NCBI GenBank assembly: GCA_965247435.1
Contig: OZ252019.1
Location: 4,836,001 to 4,900,000 of the forward strand
Direction of reading: 5' to 3'
Source of the DNA: Ilyomonas sp965247435
Lineage (GTDB): Bacteria > Bacteroidota > Bacteroidia > Chitinophagales > Chitinophagaceae
Length of the DNA stretch: 64,000 bases
Below are positions 36,821 through 44,768 of this stretch, piece after piece. Numbering within the stretch: the stretch's first letter is position 1; every line of letters begins with the position of its first letter. The translations under genes and the position numbers were made by a program. The notes beneath the pieces were generated by a model. The model ran no database searches, had not been told where the DNA came from, and saw only the letters and a list, made by a program, of their open reading frames with translations.

Positions 36821-36886
36821 CATGTTTACATGTTCATACATAATATAAAAGTAACTGTTTCGGCAATATGTTCATACATGTGAACA
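36821..36886. promoter_or_regulatory. Candidate operators of the GntR regulator
   Basis: TGTTCATACATGTGAACA at 36869-36886 is a near-perfect palindrome with TGTTCA/TGAACA half-sites. A related site, CATGTTTACATGTTCATACA, lies at 36821-36840. Both contain TGTTCATACA. They sit between divergent start codons, where a GntR repressor would block both transcripts. Confidence 0.55.
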
Positions 36887-36971
36887 AAATATTTTTTTAC
36901 TCCATATTAACAACTATTTTCACCCCTCAAACGATTGCAACAAGCCCTTTCCTTTTATCAAACCAATAGCT

Positions 36972-38153
36972 ATGAAAAAAGAATTACTCGCTATAAGCCT
37001 GCTTTTTCTGAACCTGTCGCTCAGTGCACAGGATACGTCCGTCAAAACGAAATCAGTACCTTTTAAATTTACGGTAGCAGCAGCGCCCGAATGGAGCAAT
37101 TTATTCAGGCGTACTTCCGGATGGTTTGGCGCGGATGGTATTTTTTCTATTCCGGTGAGCGGCAACGATAATGCTACCGGAGAGAATGATTCAACGCTGT
37201 TGCTTTTCAGCGATACGTATATCGGCGAAGTAAAGAACGGCAAGCCCCGGCCCGGCACTACGATGGTGAATAATACGGTGGCTTATGTAAAAGGGAATAC
37301 CCCTGATCCTGCAAACATCCATTTCTATTACAAGCAGTCGGGGAGCGGAAAACCCGAAACATTTTTTGTACCGCAAACCGCTACCGCCGCAAAGCCGCAG
37401 CTCTTCTGGCTCGGCGATGGCTTTGTAAATAAGGAACTGGATAACACCCTCTTCATTTTTGGTTACAAAGTAGAAAGAACGGGCGCCGGCGTGTTTGATT
37501 TTACGGAACCTGATGTTTCTATAATTGCTGTTCCGAAAGGCAGCCGCCCGCCGTTCAGCCATCAACGCCAGATAGCAACCCCTTTGCATATAAAGAGTGA
37601 TAAGCTTGGCGAAGGCAATATGGGCGCCGGCATATTAGTGAACACTCAATGGGCAGGCGCACCCTCGCCGGACGGCTATGTATATGTGTATGGCTGCATG
37701 GGCAAGGATAAGAGCCTTGTAGTTGCAAGGATACAACCGAAAGATTTTGAAAAGCAGGACCAATGGCGCTTCTGGAACGGCAGTGCGTGGAGCGAGCATA
37801 AAGATGACCTGCAAGCTGTAACCAATTCGGTCTCCAACGAGCTGAGCATGACACCGCTGCCCGATGGCCGGTTTTTACTCATCTTCCAGGTAATGGGCTT
37901 ATCAGATAAAGTAGGCATGCGCATTGGCGAAAGCCCGGTTGGCCCGTTTTCCGGTATCACGGAAATATGGACGGCGCCGGAATGGAAACAAGGTTTGTGG
38001 ACGTACAACGCTAAAGCGCATCCCTGCCTGTCGAAGCCCGGCGAACTGCTCATCAGTTACAATACCATTACCGCTGATTTCTGGAATGATATTCAGCAAA
38101 ATGCCGACATCTATCATCCACGGTTTATTAAGCTTAAGTATGAGCTGAAGTGA
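36972..38153 (+). CDS. Secreted protein of an unrecognised beta-propeller-like family, paralogue 3
   Basis: A 393-aa exported protein with a cleavable signal peptide (ELLAISLLFLNLSLSAQ) in place of a lipobox. Its motifs match the two lipoproteins at 23400-25854: GWFGADGIFSIP, LLLFSDTYIGEV, LFWLGDGFVN, RPPFSHQRQIATPL, DGYVYVYGCMGK, WRFWNGSAWS, NELSMTPLPDGRF and YNAKAHPCLSKPGELLISYN. It is probably periplasmic and enzyme-like, perhaps acting on the same glycan as the SusCD system. It is divergent from the GntR gene and presumably under its control. Confidence 0.75.
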   Translation: MKKELLAISLLFLNLSLSAQDTSVKTKSVPFKFTVAAAPEWSNLFRRTSGWFGADGIFSIPVSGNDNATGENDSTLLLFSDTYIGEVKNGKPRPGTTMVNNTVAYVKGNTPDPANIHFYYKQSGSGKPETFFVPQTATAAKPQLFWLGDGFVNKELDNTLFIFGYKVERTGAGVFDFTEPDVSIIAVPKGSRPPFSHQRQIATPLHIKSDKLGEGNMGAGILVNTQWAGAPSPDGYVYVYGCMGKDKSLVVARIQPKDFEKQDQWRFWNGSAWSEHKDDLQAVTNSVSNELSMTPLPDGRFLLIFQVMGLSDKVGMRIGESPVGPFSGITEIWTAPEWKQGLWTYNAKAHPCLSKPGELLISYNTITADFWNDIQQNADIYHPRFIKLKYELK

Positions 38154-38164
38154 GTGAACGGAAT

Positions 38165-38203
38165 ATTATTTTTCCTTTCGATATCTGTGTGCAGGATGTC
38201 TTT
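38165..38203 (+). repeat. 39-bp perfect direct repeat, left copy
   Basis: Identical to 39007-39045 over 39 bases (starting ATTATTTTTCCTTTCGATAT). The right copy is the 3' end of a RelE-like toxin pseudogene, so this left copy is a displaced piece of that gene. The two bracket the RAYT gene and its palindromes. Confidence 0.85.
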
Positions 38204-38216
38204 ATCTCTTTTGCCC

Positions 38217-38238
38217 CTGCCGGCGTCCCCGCCGGCAG
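38217..38238. repeat. GGCGGGGACGCC REP palindrome 3' of RAYT 1
   Basis: A palindrome whose minus strand contains GCCGGCGGGGACGCCGGC. It starts 12 bases from the 3' end of the RAYT gene. Confidence 0.7.
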
Positions 38239-38249
38239 CTTAAATTTTA

Positions 38250-38771
38250 CTACGTCCGGTAATGTATTAACCATGGATAACATGCCGCATCGTTTTTCTC
38301 GTAAAATGCTGCAGACGACCAGGGATAATCTTCCGGTACTACTGCAAGCCTCCAATGCGGCTGACAAGGGTTAAAATGTATGTAGTTAAGCTTTTGTAAG
38401 AAAAAGGGTTCCGACCAGCACTCTTTTACCATCGGATCGCCCTGCCAGAATTGATAACTTCTGTCTGCCGCATTTACAAAATGTTTTGCCAGCAATGCGG
38501 CATCCTGTTGTTTCAGGTATCTTTTAAAAGTGTGTGCAGTAAAGCTTAACAGCGCAGCCTGCACTTGCGCTCTTTCCAATCCACCCATAATTCGCCATAG
38601 CAAATGAATATGATTGGGCATGATGACAAAGGCATAAACAGCACATCTTTTTTCTTCCACCAGCCATGCTAAGGAATCAATAATTATTTGTTTATATTGA
38701 TCATCCTGCAACAGGTGTTGCCAGTTTAAAATGGTAGCCGTTAAAAATTCAGCGTGATAGGATTTGATCAT
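38250..38771 (-). CDS. REP-associated tyrosine transposase (RAYT), copy 1
   Basis: A 173-aa single-strand DNA transposase-like protein of the Y1/HUH family, which binds and nicks REP palindromes. The HUH motif is in VIMPNHIHLLWRI (HIH, residues 54-56) and the nucleophilic tyrosine is probably Y130 in KLNYIHFNP, with the family motif YPWSSAAFYE near the end. Palindromes of the type GTTGGCGGGGACGCCAAC lie on both sides (38217, 38836, 38977). The whole block is bracketed by a 39-bp perfect direct repeat. The length is normal and the gene looks intact. Confidence 0.88.
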   Translation of the reverse strand: MIKSYHAEFLTATILNWQHLLQDDQYKQIIIDSLAWLVEEKRCAVYAFVIMPNHIHLLWRIMGGLERAQVQAALLSFTAHTFKRYLKQQDAALLAKHFVNAADRSYQFWQGDPMVKECWSEPFFLQKLNYIHFNPCQPHWRLAVVPEDYPWSSAAFYEKNDAACYPWLIHYRT

Positions 38772-38835
38772 CTTTTAAAATATACACGATGTTGAGAAGT
38801 TATTGGAGTTGCTGAGAAATGTATTTCGGAGAATC

Positions 38836-38853
38836 GTTGGCGGGGACGCCAAC
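38836..38853. repeat. GTTGGCGGGGACGCCAAC REP palindrome
   Basis: Perfect except for the central GGGGA spacer. It is 65 bases upstream of the RAYT start and identical to 38977-38994, preceded in both by ATC. Confidence 0.8.
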
Positions 38854-38976
38854 GAAGGCAGTCAGTTCAACGTTTAGCATAACACCAGGAAGCTTTGCAA
38901 TGTTTCTAAGCGTATGTAAATGGAGCTTGCTAATACCTGTTAATGTCTGCTTCAGCAAGTCAGTTCATTGAGCATC

Positions 38977-38994
38977 GTTGGCGGGGACGCCAAC
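38977..38994. repeat. GTTGGCGGGGACGCCAAC REP palindrome
   Basis: Second identical copy upstream of the RAYT, twelve bases before the right copy of the 39-bp direct repeat. Confidence 0.8.
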
Positions 38995-39006
38995 AGGATC
39001 AACAAC

Positions 39007-39045
39007 ATTATTTTTCCTTTCGATATCTGTGTGCAGGATGTCTTT
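39007..39045 (+). repeat. 39-bp perfect direct repeat, right copy
   Basis: Partner of 38165-38203. It encodes, on the minus strand, the C-terminal residues KRHPAHRYRKEK of the toxin pseudogene. Confidence 0.85.
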
Positions 39046-39315
39046 TTGTATGATATACGGAGCTGATAAATACTATTTTTTCACGTTTATTAAATTCGTA
39101 AACAACAATTTACGGAAAGCCTTCCACCATCGCTTCACGGAAATCCTTTTGTTTCTGCTCCCTTACACTTCAGGGCTCTGTGCAATAGCTTCTATTTTCT
39201 CACGTATTGCTACAATAAATTTTTCTCCCAAGCCTTCCAGTTTGTTCTCGTACCAGGCGTAAGCTTCTTTATATTCTTCCTTTGCCTTGGGGTGCAAATA
39301 GTAGGAATTACTCAT
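39008..39315 (-). pseudogene. Decayed RelE/ParE-type toxin gene
   Basis: The ATG at 39315 overlaps the stop of the antitoxin-like gene (ATGA). The first 49 codons are intact and typical (LHPKAKEEYKEAYAWYENKL, EKIEAIAQSPEV). A TAA at 39165-39163 replaces the usual tyrosine codon after SPEV, a one-base deletion follows near 39146, and a second TAA lies at 39112-39110 where FPYIVVYEF would be expected. After that the frame continues as IVVYEFNKREKIVFISSVYH to a final stop at 39008. Two nonsense mutations and a frameshift mean the toxin is inactive. Confidence 0.8.
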
Positions 39316-39569
39316 ATTTTACTTTTCCTTGCCTGGTATCCATTTCTTGCATTTACTTCTACCTCATCCAGGGTAAAAGTTTTTACTTTTCCCTTTTCCA
39401 TTTCTTCAAACCGCTTATTCATTTCATTTATATATGTCGTATCTTTCCACATATCCTCCTGCATTTTTTCAGCAAAGGTTTTTATAACGCCTAACACAGC
39501 TTCTTTCTGTTTTATTGTCAACTGTGTTAAGTAATCGTTTATCTCTTTATCTATTGCTGTACCTGACAT
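39312..39569 (-). CDS. Antitoxin-like protein of a type II toxin-antitoxin pair
   Basis: An 85-aa protein with a helical N-terminus (IDKEINDYLTQLTIKQKEAV) and a C-terminal toxin-binding-like tail (RFEEMEKGKVKTFTLDEVEV) that resembles the addiction-module components paired with RelE/ParE toxins in Bacteroidota. Its TGA overlaps the ATG of the toxin gene, a classical coupled arrangement. It is intact while its toxin is a pseudogene, so it may be a free antitoxin or simply decaying more slowly. Confidence 0.7.
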   Translation of the reverse strand: MSGTAIDKEINDYLTQLTIKQKEAVLGVIKTFAEKMQEDMWKDTTYINEMNKRFEEMEKGKVKTFTLDEVEVNARNGYQARKSKI

Positions 39570-39854
39570 ATTATTTCTTGTTTAAACAAATGTAGTTTTT
39601 ATTTTCTGCTCCAATTATCGTCCCGCCAACGAAAGCATTAATCAATCAATGAAATTTCAGCAAGAATAATATTATCTCTGATGTAGTTGCCTGTTTGTAG
39701 AAAATTGGTATAAAACAAGTATCCGATCCCAGCGGGGCCACATTGATTATTCTTATTGCCGTATTATAATTATGGAACCCTTTCAGAATCTTTTGATACT
39801 GTTGGCAGGATGCTAACCATAGCCAATACAGAGGAGACAAAAAATTGTACAGCG

Positions 39855-40700
39855 CTATTGATGGCAAGCCAGCTTCAATCCCTGCACGCCTATGTTAATT
39901 TTACTGATATGCCACCTGCCGAGATTAGCTGTAAACAACTGGTCGAAATTATTGCCGCCAAAAGCAATATTGGTAGGGTTGCTGAGTGTATGCGCTTCCC
40001 AATCGTTGATAAGCAACGAAACCTCCCGCTGCGGCGTTACTTTAAAAATACTGTTGGGCACATAGCAGGTTACATACAGGTTTTCCTCCCTGTCGAAGGC
40101 GATACCATCCGGACAGGTTTGCGGTAGCGTGCAATAGACTTCGCGTTTGCCTGCGCTGCCGTCTGCATTAATAGCGATGCGTTCAACGCCCGGCAGCCAG
40201 GTGCAAACAACATACAGCCATTCTTCTTTTGCATCCAGCGCCAGACCGTTTGCAAAACTAAAAGGTCCGGAATGCCAGATGCTTCCCCTGCCGCTTTCAT
40301 CAAAACAAAATATTTTCCCCGTTACCTGCCGGAAACCGCCGCTGTCGCTTACAAATAATTTGCCGCTACGCGTAAAAGCGGCATAATTGGGAATGTTGAA
40401 TAGAACGCCGCCGGCACCGGTTGCAAACAGGTTAAGCTGCTTAGTGGCTATATCTAATTTCCATACGCATTTATTTTTAAGGTCGCACACCGCCAGCCAG
40501 GACGCATCGGGCGAAAAGGCAATGCCCAGCACAAAGCCGTTGGTATGGCTAATCTCCGCTGTGCTGCCGTCTGTAGCTATGCGGTATATCTGCCCGCCTT
40601 CGCCGCCCGCCCATACCGAGTCATCAGGATGTACGGCGATGCATTCCGGGTGATCAAGGCCGTCTGCATAGATCAATATGTCTTCAATCGTTAGCGCCAT
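39855..40700 (-). CDS. SMP-30/gluconolactonase-like beta-propeller enzyme
   Basis: A 281-aa six-bladed propeller of the SMP-30/gluconolactonase/LRE family, predicted to hydrolyse a sugar lactone to an aldonate using one divalent metal. Blade motifs include LDHPECIAVHPDDSVWAGGE (metal-binding Glu), SFANGLALDAKEEWLYV and TCPDGIAFDREENLYVTCY (metal-binding Asn and Asp). No signal peptide is visible, so it is cytoplasmic. It precedes an enolase-superfamily sugar-acid dehydratase and an SDR dehydrogenase on the same strand, which together suggest an oxidative pathway: aldose, lactone, aldonate, 2-keto-3-deoxy acid. Confidence 0.85.
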   Translation of the reverse strand: MALTIEDILIYADGLDHPECIAVHPDDSVWAGGEGGQIYRIATDGSTAEISHTNGFVLGIAFSPDASWLAVCDLKNKCVWKLDIATKQLNLFATGAGGVLFNIPNYAAFTRSGKLFVSDSGGFRQVTGKIFCFDESGRGSIWHSGPFSFANGLALDAKEEWLYVVCTWLPGVERIAINADGSAGKREVYCTLPQTCPDGIAFDREENLYVTCYVPNSIFKVTPQREVSLLINDWEAHTLSNPTNIAFGGNNFDQLFTANLGRWHISKINIGVQGLKLACHQ

Positions 40701-40804
40701 CAGTGAATAATTTAGTAGGTTTAAATGTTAGTAAAATTTACTTAAGTAGTCAGTCAAAATTTTTTACTTAATTTAATTACGGACATGCCTGGCAACAGGC
40801 CAGG

Positions 40805-40880
40805 TTCCGCACAAAGCCGCCACTAATTTGATTATAACACTGTTGTATTGTTGGCGGCATCTGCGGAATGACGGCTTCGA
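40805..40880. repeat. TTCCGCA-type palindromic element, copy 3
   Basis: TTCCGCACAAAGCCGCC, a 27-base AT-rich centre, and GGCGGCATCTGCGGAATGACGGCTTCGA. Arms are complementary over TTCCGCA and GCCGCC. The preceding GCCAGG is shared with the copy at 61610. Confidence 0.7.
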
Positions 40881-40931
40881 TTATTATAATATAATTCTGA
40901 CAACATAATTGCATTCATCATTTATAATGCA

Positions 40932-42155
40932 TCATTTGTTTTTCACCTGCGCCCATCTTCTTTCCGGCAATACGCTGTACCAATGGGGCCGTTTGGGATC
41001 ACGGTCATACGTATAGCCACCCACTTCTTTATAATATTCCGCGTACTGATTCAACTTGTCCCTGTCCAGTTCAATGCCAAGGCCCGGACCGGTTGGAACT
41101 TTTATACAGCCATCCTGGTATTGCATTTTGCCACCCTTGATAATATCATCTGTAAGATGGTGGTAATGCGCATCGGCGGCAAAAGATAAGTTGGGAATGG
41201 CAGCGCCCAAATGCAGCATGGTAGCGAGTTGTATGCCCAGCTCGCCGGAGCTGTGCACCGCTACGCCTACCTGGAATTTCTCACAAACAATACTGCCCTT
41301 CCATGCCTGCCGCAAGCCGCCCCAGAAGGTTGTATCCAGTAAGATCACATCAATCGCTTCGGCGCGGATGCAGGCGGCAAGCTGCTCAAAATTGACGACA
41401 ACAGTGTTGGTGGCCGTAGGAATGCGTATCCTGCTTTTTACCCGGCGCATGCCTTCCAGGCCCCAGGTCGGGTCTTCAAAATAATCGTTGTTCAGTCCTT
41501 CTATTGCCTGCCCGATCCGGATGGCTTCTTCCACGCTCCAGGCTGCATTGGGATCAATCCGAAGCCGATGCGCTGGAAAGGCAGTTGCCAGCGCCCGAAA
41601 GACTTCTACCTCATGATCGGGATGAAAAACACCTGCCTTTAATTTATGCGTGGTAAAGCCATACTTCGTTACTAAATCCTTGGCATGATTCACCATTTCA
41701 TCTGCGGTTTCTTCGCCGCCCCTGCCGGTTGCCGCATCGGGATAGCGAAAGAACAAATAAGAGGCAAACGGAATTTCTTCCCGCAGCGCGCCACCTAACA
41801 GATCGCAGGCCCGGATGCCCAGCTTTTTGCCCATAATATCCATGCAGGCAAATTCCAGCGCGGCATGCAGTTGCGTCCGGTTGTTGTACAGCGATGCCGT
41901 TGGGTTGCAGATCTTCCAGTACATCGCTTCCAACTGGAATGGGTCATGACCGACCAGGTAGCTCTTCAGGCTTTTAAAAGCGCTTTCTGCCGATTCGCCG
42001 CCGCCGCCCATTTCGCCCAGCCCGGTAATGCCTTCATCGGTTTCCACTTCCACAATGGTCCGGATAAACCTTCCCCAATGCGCGCCGTTGGCGTGGCGGA
42101 TCGGGGCTTCCAAAGGCACTGCAACCGTCGTTGCTCTGATGTCTGTTATTTTCAT
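40932..42155 (-). CDS. Enolase-superfamily sugar-acid dehydratase, glucarate-dehydratase-like
   Basis: A 407-aa cytoplasmic Mg-dependent enzyme that removes a proton alpha to a carboxylate, typically dehydrating an aldarate or aldonate. Catalytic elements of the glucarate-dehydratase subgroup are present: KxK in THKLKAGV, metal ligands D in RIDPNAAW and E in YFEDPTW, the N of PTATNTVVV, D in LLDTTFWGG and the general base His in VAVHSSGELG. The exact substrate is not predictable. It lies in the lactonase/dehydratase/dehydrogenase run on the minus strand. Confidence 0.87.
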   Translation of the reverse strand: MKITDIRATTVAVPLEAPIRHANGAHWGRFIRTIVEVETDEGITGLGEMGGGGESAESAFKSLKSYLVGHDPFQLEAMYWKICNPTASLYNNRTQLHAALEFACMDIMGKKLGIRACDLLGGALREEIPFASYLFFRYPDAATGRGGEETADEMVNHAKDLVTKYGFTTHKLKAGVFHPDHEVEVFRALATAFPAHRLRIDPNAAWSVEEAIRIGQAIEGLNNDYFEDPTWGLEGMRRVKSRIRIPTATNTVVVNFEQLAACIRAEAIDVILLDTTFWGGLRQAWKGSIVCEKFQVGVAVHSSGELGIQLATMLHLGAAIPNLSFAADAHYHHLTDDIIKGGKMQYQDGCIKVPTGPGLGIELDRDKLNQYAEYYKEVGGYTYDRDPKRPHWYSVLPERRWAQVKNK

Positions 42156-42332
42156 GTAAGCAGTATGAGAGTAAAAAATCTACTATTTGTGTTTATGGTA
42201 CAAGCTGCATTACTACTATGATGCTTCTGTTGTGTCACTCACTTGCCTGCCTGCCGGCAAAGGCAGGTACGTTCTTATCGCTATTCGACTATGCGAGACT
42301 ATAATGTATTATCACACTTACCTTTCTTCCCT

Positions 42333-43109
42333 TCATTCCCCTTCAAAAGGTGAAGCCCGCTTACTGCCCGGTATGCTAACTCCTAACCCGCCATCAATAC
42401 GGATGGCCTGCCCCGTAATAAAGGCGGCTTTATCATCACATAAATACAGCACTAATTCCGCAACTTCTTCCGGCGTGCCGATGCGTTGGGCAAGGTGCAT
42501 ATCCACACACTCCTGCATTACTGCACCGGGGTCGGGTGATAAGGCAATTGCATCGCGTAACATAGGCGTATCAATGGTTCCGGGGCATACCGCTACGCAC
42601 CGTATATGGGGCGCATAGTCCACCGCAATACTTCTCGTTAAACCAAGTATGGCTGTCTTGGCAGTTGTATAAGCGGCTACTTTTTGCTGACTTACAAATG
42701 CCTGCACGCTGGCAATATTAATCACCACGCCTTTCTGTTGCTGCAGCATGGCGAAGAGCGCATACTTGGAACAAAGAAATAAACTCTTCAGGTTTACGTT
42801 CATTACCAGGTCCCACTCTTCCAAACTGGTTTCGGTAACAGCACCATACCGCTGGATGCCTGCGTTATTCACTAAAAAATCGATTGTGGCAAACCGCGCA
42901 ACTATTCTTTCAAACGCCTGTTGCACTTCGCTTTCAGAGGATACATCACAATGCAAAAACAACCAGCGTTCATCCTGTATGTTTGCTGTATCAGCGGCAA
43001 CATCCAGCACCACAACATTAGCGCCTTCCTTAAAAAAAAGCTTGGCGCAGGCAGCACCGATGCCTTTGGCGCCGCCGGTTATTACCGCTGTTGTATTATG
43101 ATAGTTCAT
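42333..43109 (-). CDS. SDR family NAD(P)-dependent dehydrogenase
   Basis: A 258-aa classical short-chain dehydrogenase, probably oxidising a sugar to its lactone or a keto-deoxy acid intermediate. Motifs: cofactor loop TGGAKGIGAACAK, DFLVNNAGIQRYG, catalytic S in INIASVQAF, YxxxK in AAYTTAKTA and the CPGTIDTPM stretch. D36 in VVLDVAADT suggests NAD preference. Its pattern is close to L-fucose or 2-keto-3-deoxy-L-fuconate dehydrogenases. The start overlaps the stop of the upstream mutarotase-fold gene by 14 bases, so the two are translated from one mRNA. Confidence 0.88.
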   Translation of the reverse strand: MNYHNTTAVITGGAKGIGAACAKLFFKEGANVVVLDVAADTANIQDERWLFLHCDVSSESEVQQAFERIVARFATIDFLVNNAGIQRYGAVTETSLEEWDLVMNVNLKSLFLCSKYALFAMLQQQKGVVINIASVQAFVSQQKVAAYTTAKTAILGLTRSIAVDYAPHIRCVAVCPGTIDTPMLRDAIALSPDPGAVMQECVDMHLAQRIGTPEEVAELVLYLCDDKAAFITGQAIRIDGGLGVSIPGSKRASPFEGE

Positions 43110-44160
43110 GTAATAATTCGGGATTTAACGGAAAGCGAATCTCCGGTTTTTCTTTCAGCTTTATACAGATGAAGCCATCCGTCATGCAAACGTTTTCAAC
43201 TCCGCTGCAATCTGCTTCTGTTGCAAGCATAAACGACACATAGCTTTTGGAAACCATTTCCCCGGCATCTATATAAGCAAACGTTTTTTCGCCGAATAAA
43301 CGCGTTGCAGTGTCCAGTATTTCTTTAAACGGCTGGTGAATACCTGCGGTTCCAAACTCAATACCGCGATACTGAATATTATTTCCATTCCAGTGCTGCC
43401 AAAGATGTATCCAGGGATAGTCACTGCGTTTCCATACATAACCCATCAGCAGGCGATGAAGGGGCGAATACGCCGTTATCCATCCCCAGGTTGCTTCTGG
43501 TTTTACAATAAATGAGAAGACTGAATTATAAGCAATATCTGGGCTGCGTAAATCGAATTTATTTTGTGCCGCATCTCTTGCAAACGGCCACTGCAAAGGA
43601 TGCTTTTCCGCTTGCTGATACAAGGCCTGGTCGAAGCCTGTTGACGCATTGCAATCTACTATCATGTCGTTACTTAAAAATGGCGCTGCCAGTGTAGGAT
43701 GCTGTACCATATTGTACAAACGGCCAAGACTATCTACATTTTGCACCGTTTCTTTTACCACATATACCGGCTGTTGCTTATCTAAAACCAGGGTACGTTC
43801 TGCTTGCAAACCTTCCAGCTTAGCAAGCGTTTGCATGTGTAAGCGATGCTGATCGTTCGCCGTTAGCTGCCATAAAATATTGGCGGCTTCGCCATGGTTA
43901 GGTACACCTGCTTTTTTCTCACCGGCAGAAGGCTCGCCCCACCGCCCAAGGCATAAAAAATGCCCGCGGTAGGGCGCGCCGTTCCTATTATTTAGCGGCA
44001 TTTGTTCTTTGGAAAATGCAAAGCTCAGCGGGTTGATCTTATTTCTTTTTAAATGAAAGTCTTTGATAACGCCGCCGAATAAATCAACTGTAAGAGCAGC
44101 CGTTTCGTTTTCTAAATGCACTAAAGTACCGGCAGGCGTATTCATGTAACAGGCGATCAT
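43096..44160 (-). CDS. Galactose-mutarotase-fold protein
   Basis: A 354-aa protein with the supersandwich pattern of aldose 1-epimerases and related sugar-binding domains (LTVDLFGGVIKDFHLKR, GHFLCLGRWGEPS, YNMVQHPTLAAPFLSND, HLWQHWNG, RGIEFGTAGIHQPF). The two histidines and glutamate expected for a mutarotase may be those in VQHPT, HLWQHW and GIEFG. No signal peptide is visible. A second start at 44145 (MNTPAG) is equally possible. It probably serves the SDR enzyme encoded next by supplying the right anomer. Confidence 0.72.
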   Translation of the reverse strand: MIACYMNTPAGTLVHLENETAALTVDLFGGVIKDFHLKRNKINPLSFAFSKEQMPLNNRNGAPYRGHFLCLGRWGEPSAGEKKAGVPNHGEAANILWQLTANDQHRLHMQTLAKLEGLQAERTLVLDKQQPVYVVKETVQNVDSLGRLYNMVQHPTLAAPFLSNDMIVDCNASTGFDQALYQQAEKHPLQWPFARDAAQNKFDLRSPDIAYNSVFSFIVKPEATWGWITAYSPLHRLLMGYVWKRSDYPWIHLWQHWNGNNIQYRGIEFGTAGIHQPFKEILDTATRLFGEKTFAYIDAGEMVSKSYVSFMLATEADCSGVENVCMTDGFICIKLKEKPEIRFPLNPELLHELS

Positions 44161-44768
44161 TTATCGGTAATCATTACAGCATCAAGGTAAAGGAATTATT
44201 GATTGTTCACTCTATGCTACGAAATATTTATAGCAGCGCCCATTGTCTTGCTGCCCAATGTAAACTTTTAAAAGTGCATACAGGAGTTTCTTAGAAAAAC
44301 CACCGGTTGACGGTGGAGACGCCATCAGTGGCACAGTTAACCATCTAATTACTTTCCTTAAGCTAAGTGCAGTGCCGCTTACGTTTGTTTAAGTTCTCCA
44401 CTATATTCCGGATGGTAAGGTACCATACCTGTTGGGAAGAACAATTCCGCAGGAATTATATGTTTATTGAGGAAGGGAAATCTGCTCATCAGGCGACTTC
44501 TGCGGAGCCGTATCACTGTCCTTTGTTCTTTTTCTATAAACAGGTGAACCCTGCGGGTTCCTGCTTCCTTTAAACATTGCTTCCAAACGGTTACGATGGA
44601 AGTATCCGCCGATAACCTGAAGTAATTAAAGTGGCAATGTAGTAAGCAATCGGTCAATAATATTTATCCATTGCTGCTTATATTCATTGTTCACCACTTT
44701 GCGAAAAGAAGAACGATACCCATTGGAGCCTGTTTAAGGTTGATAGTGTACCCACCAGCAATAAGGCA
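44161..44768. other. Intergenic region with small palindromes
   Basis: About 600 bases without a supported gene. It contains small palindromes of the Bacteroidota intergenic type, AATTCCGCAGGAATT (44443-44457) and GAACCCTGCGGGTTC (44546-44560), separated by CTTCTGCGGAG. A 92-codon minus-strand frame covers them but has no protein-like character. Confidence 0.5.

Noticed and set aside
44379..44657. A 92-codon minus-strand frame between the mutarotase-fold and esterase genes
   Set aside because: It runs through small palindromic intergenic repeats and has no protein-like conservation pattern.
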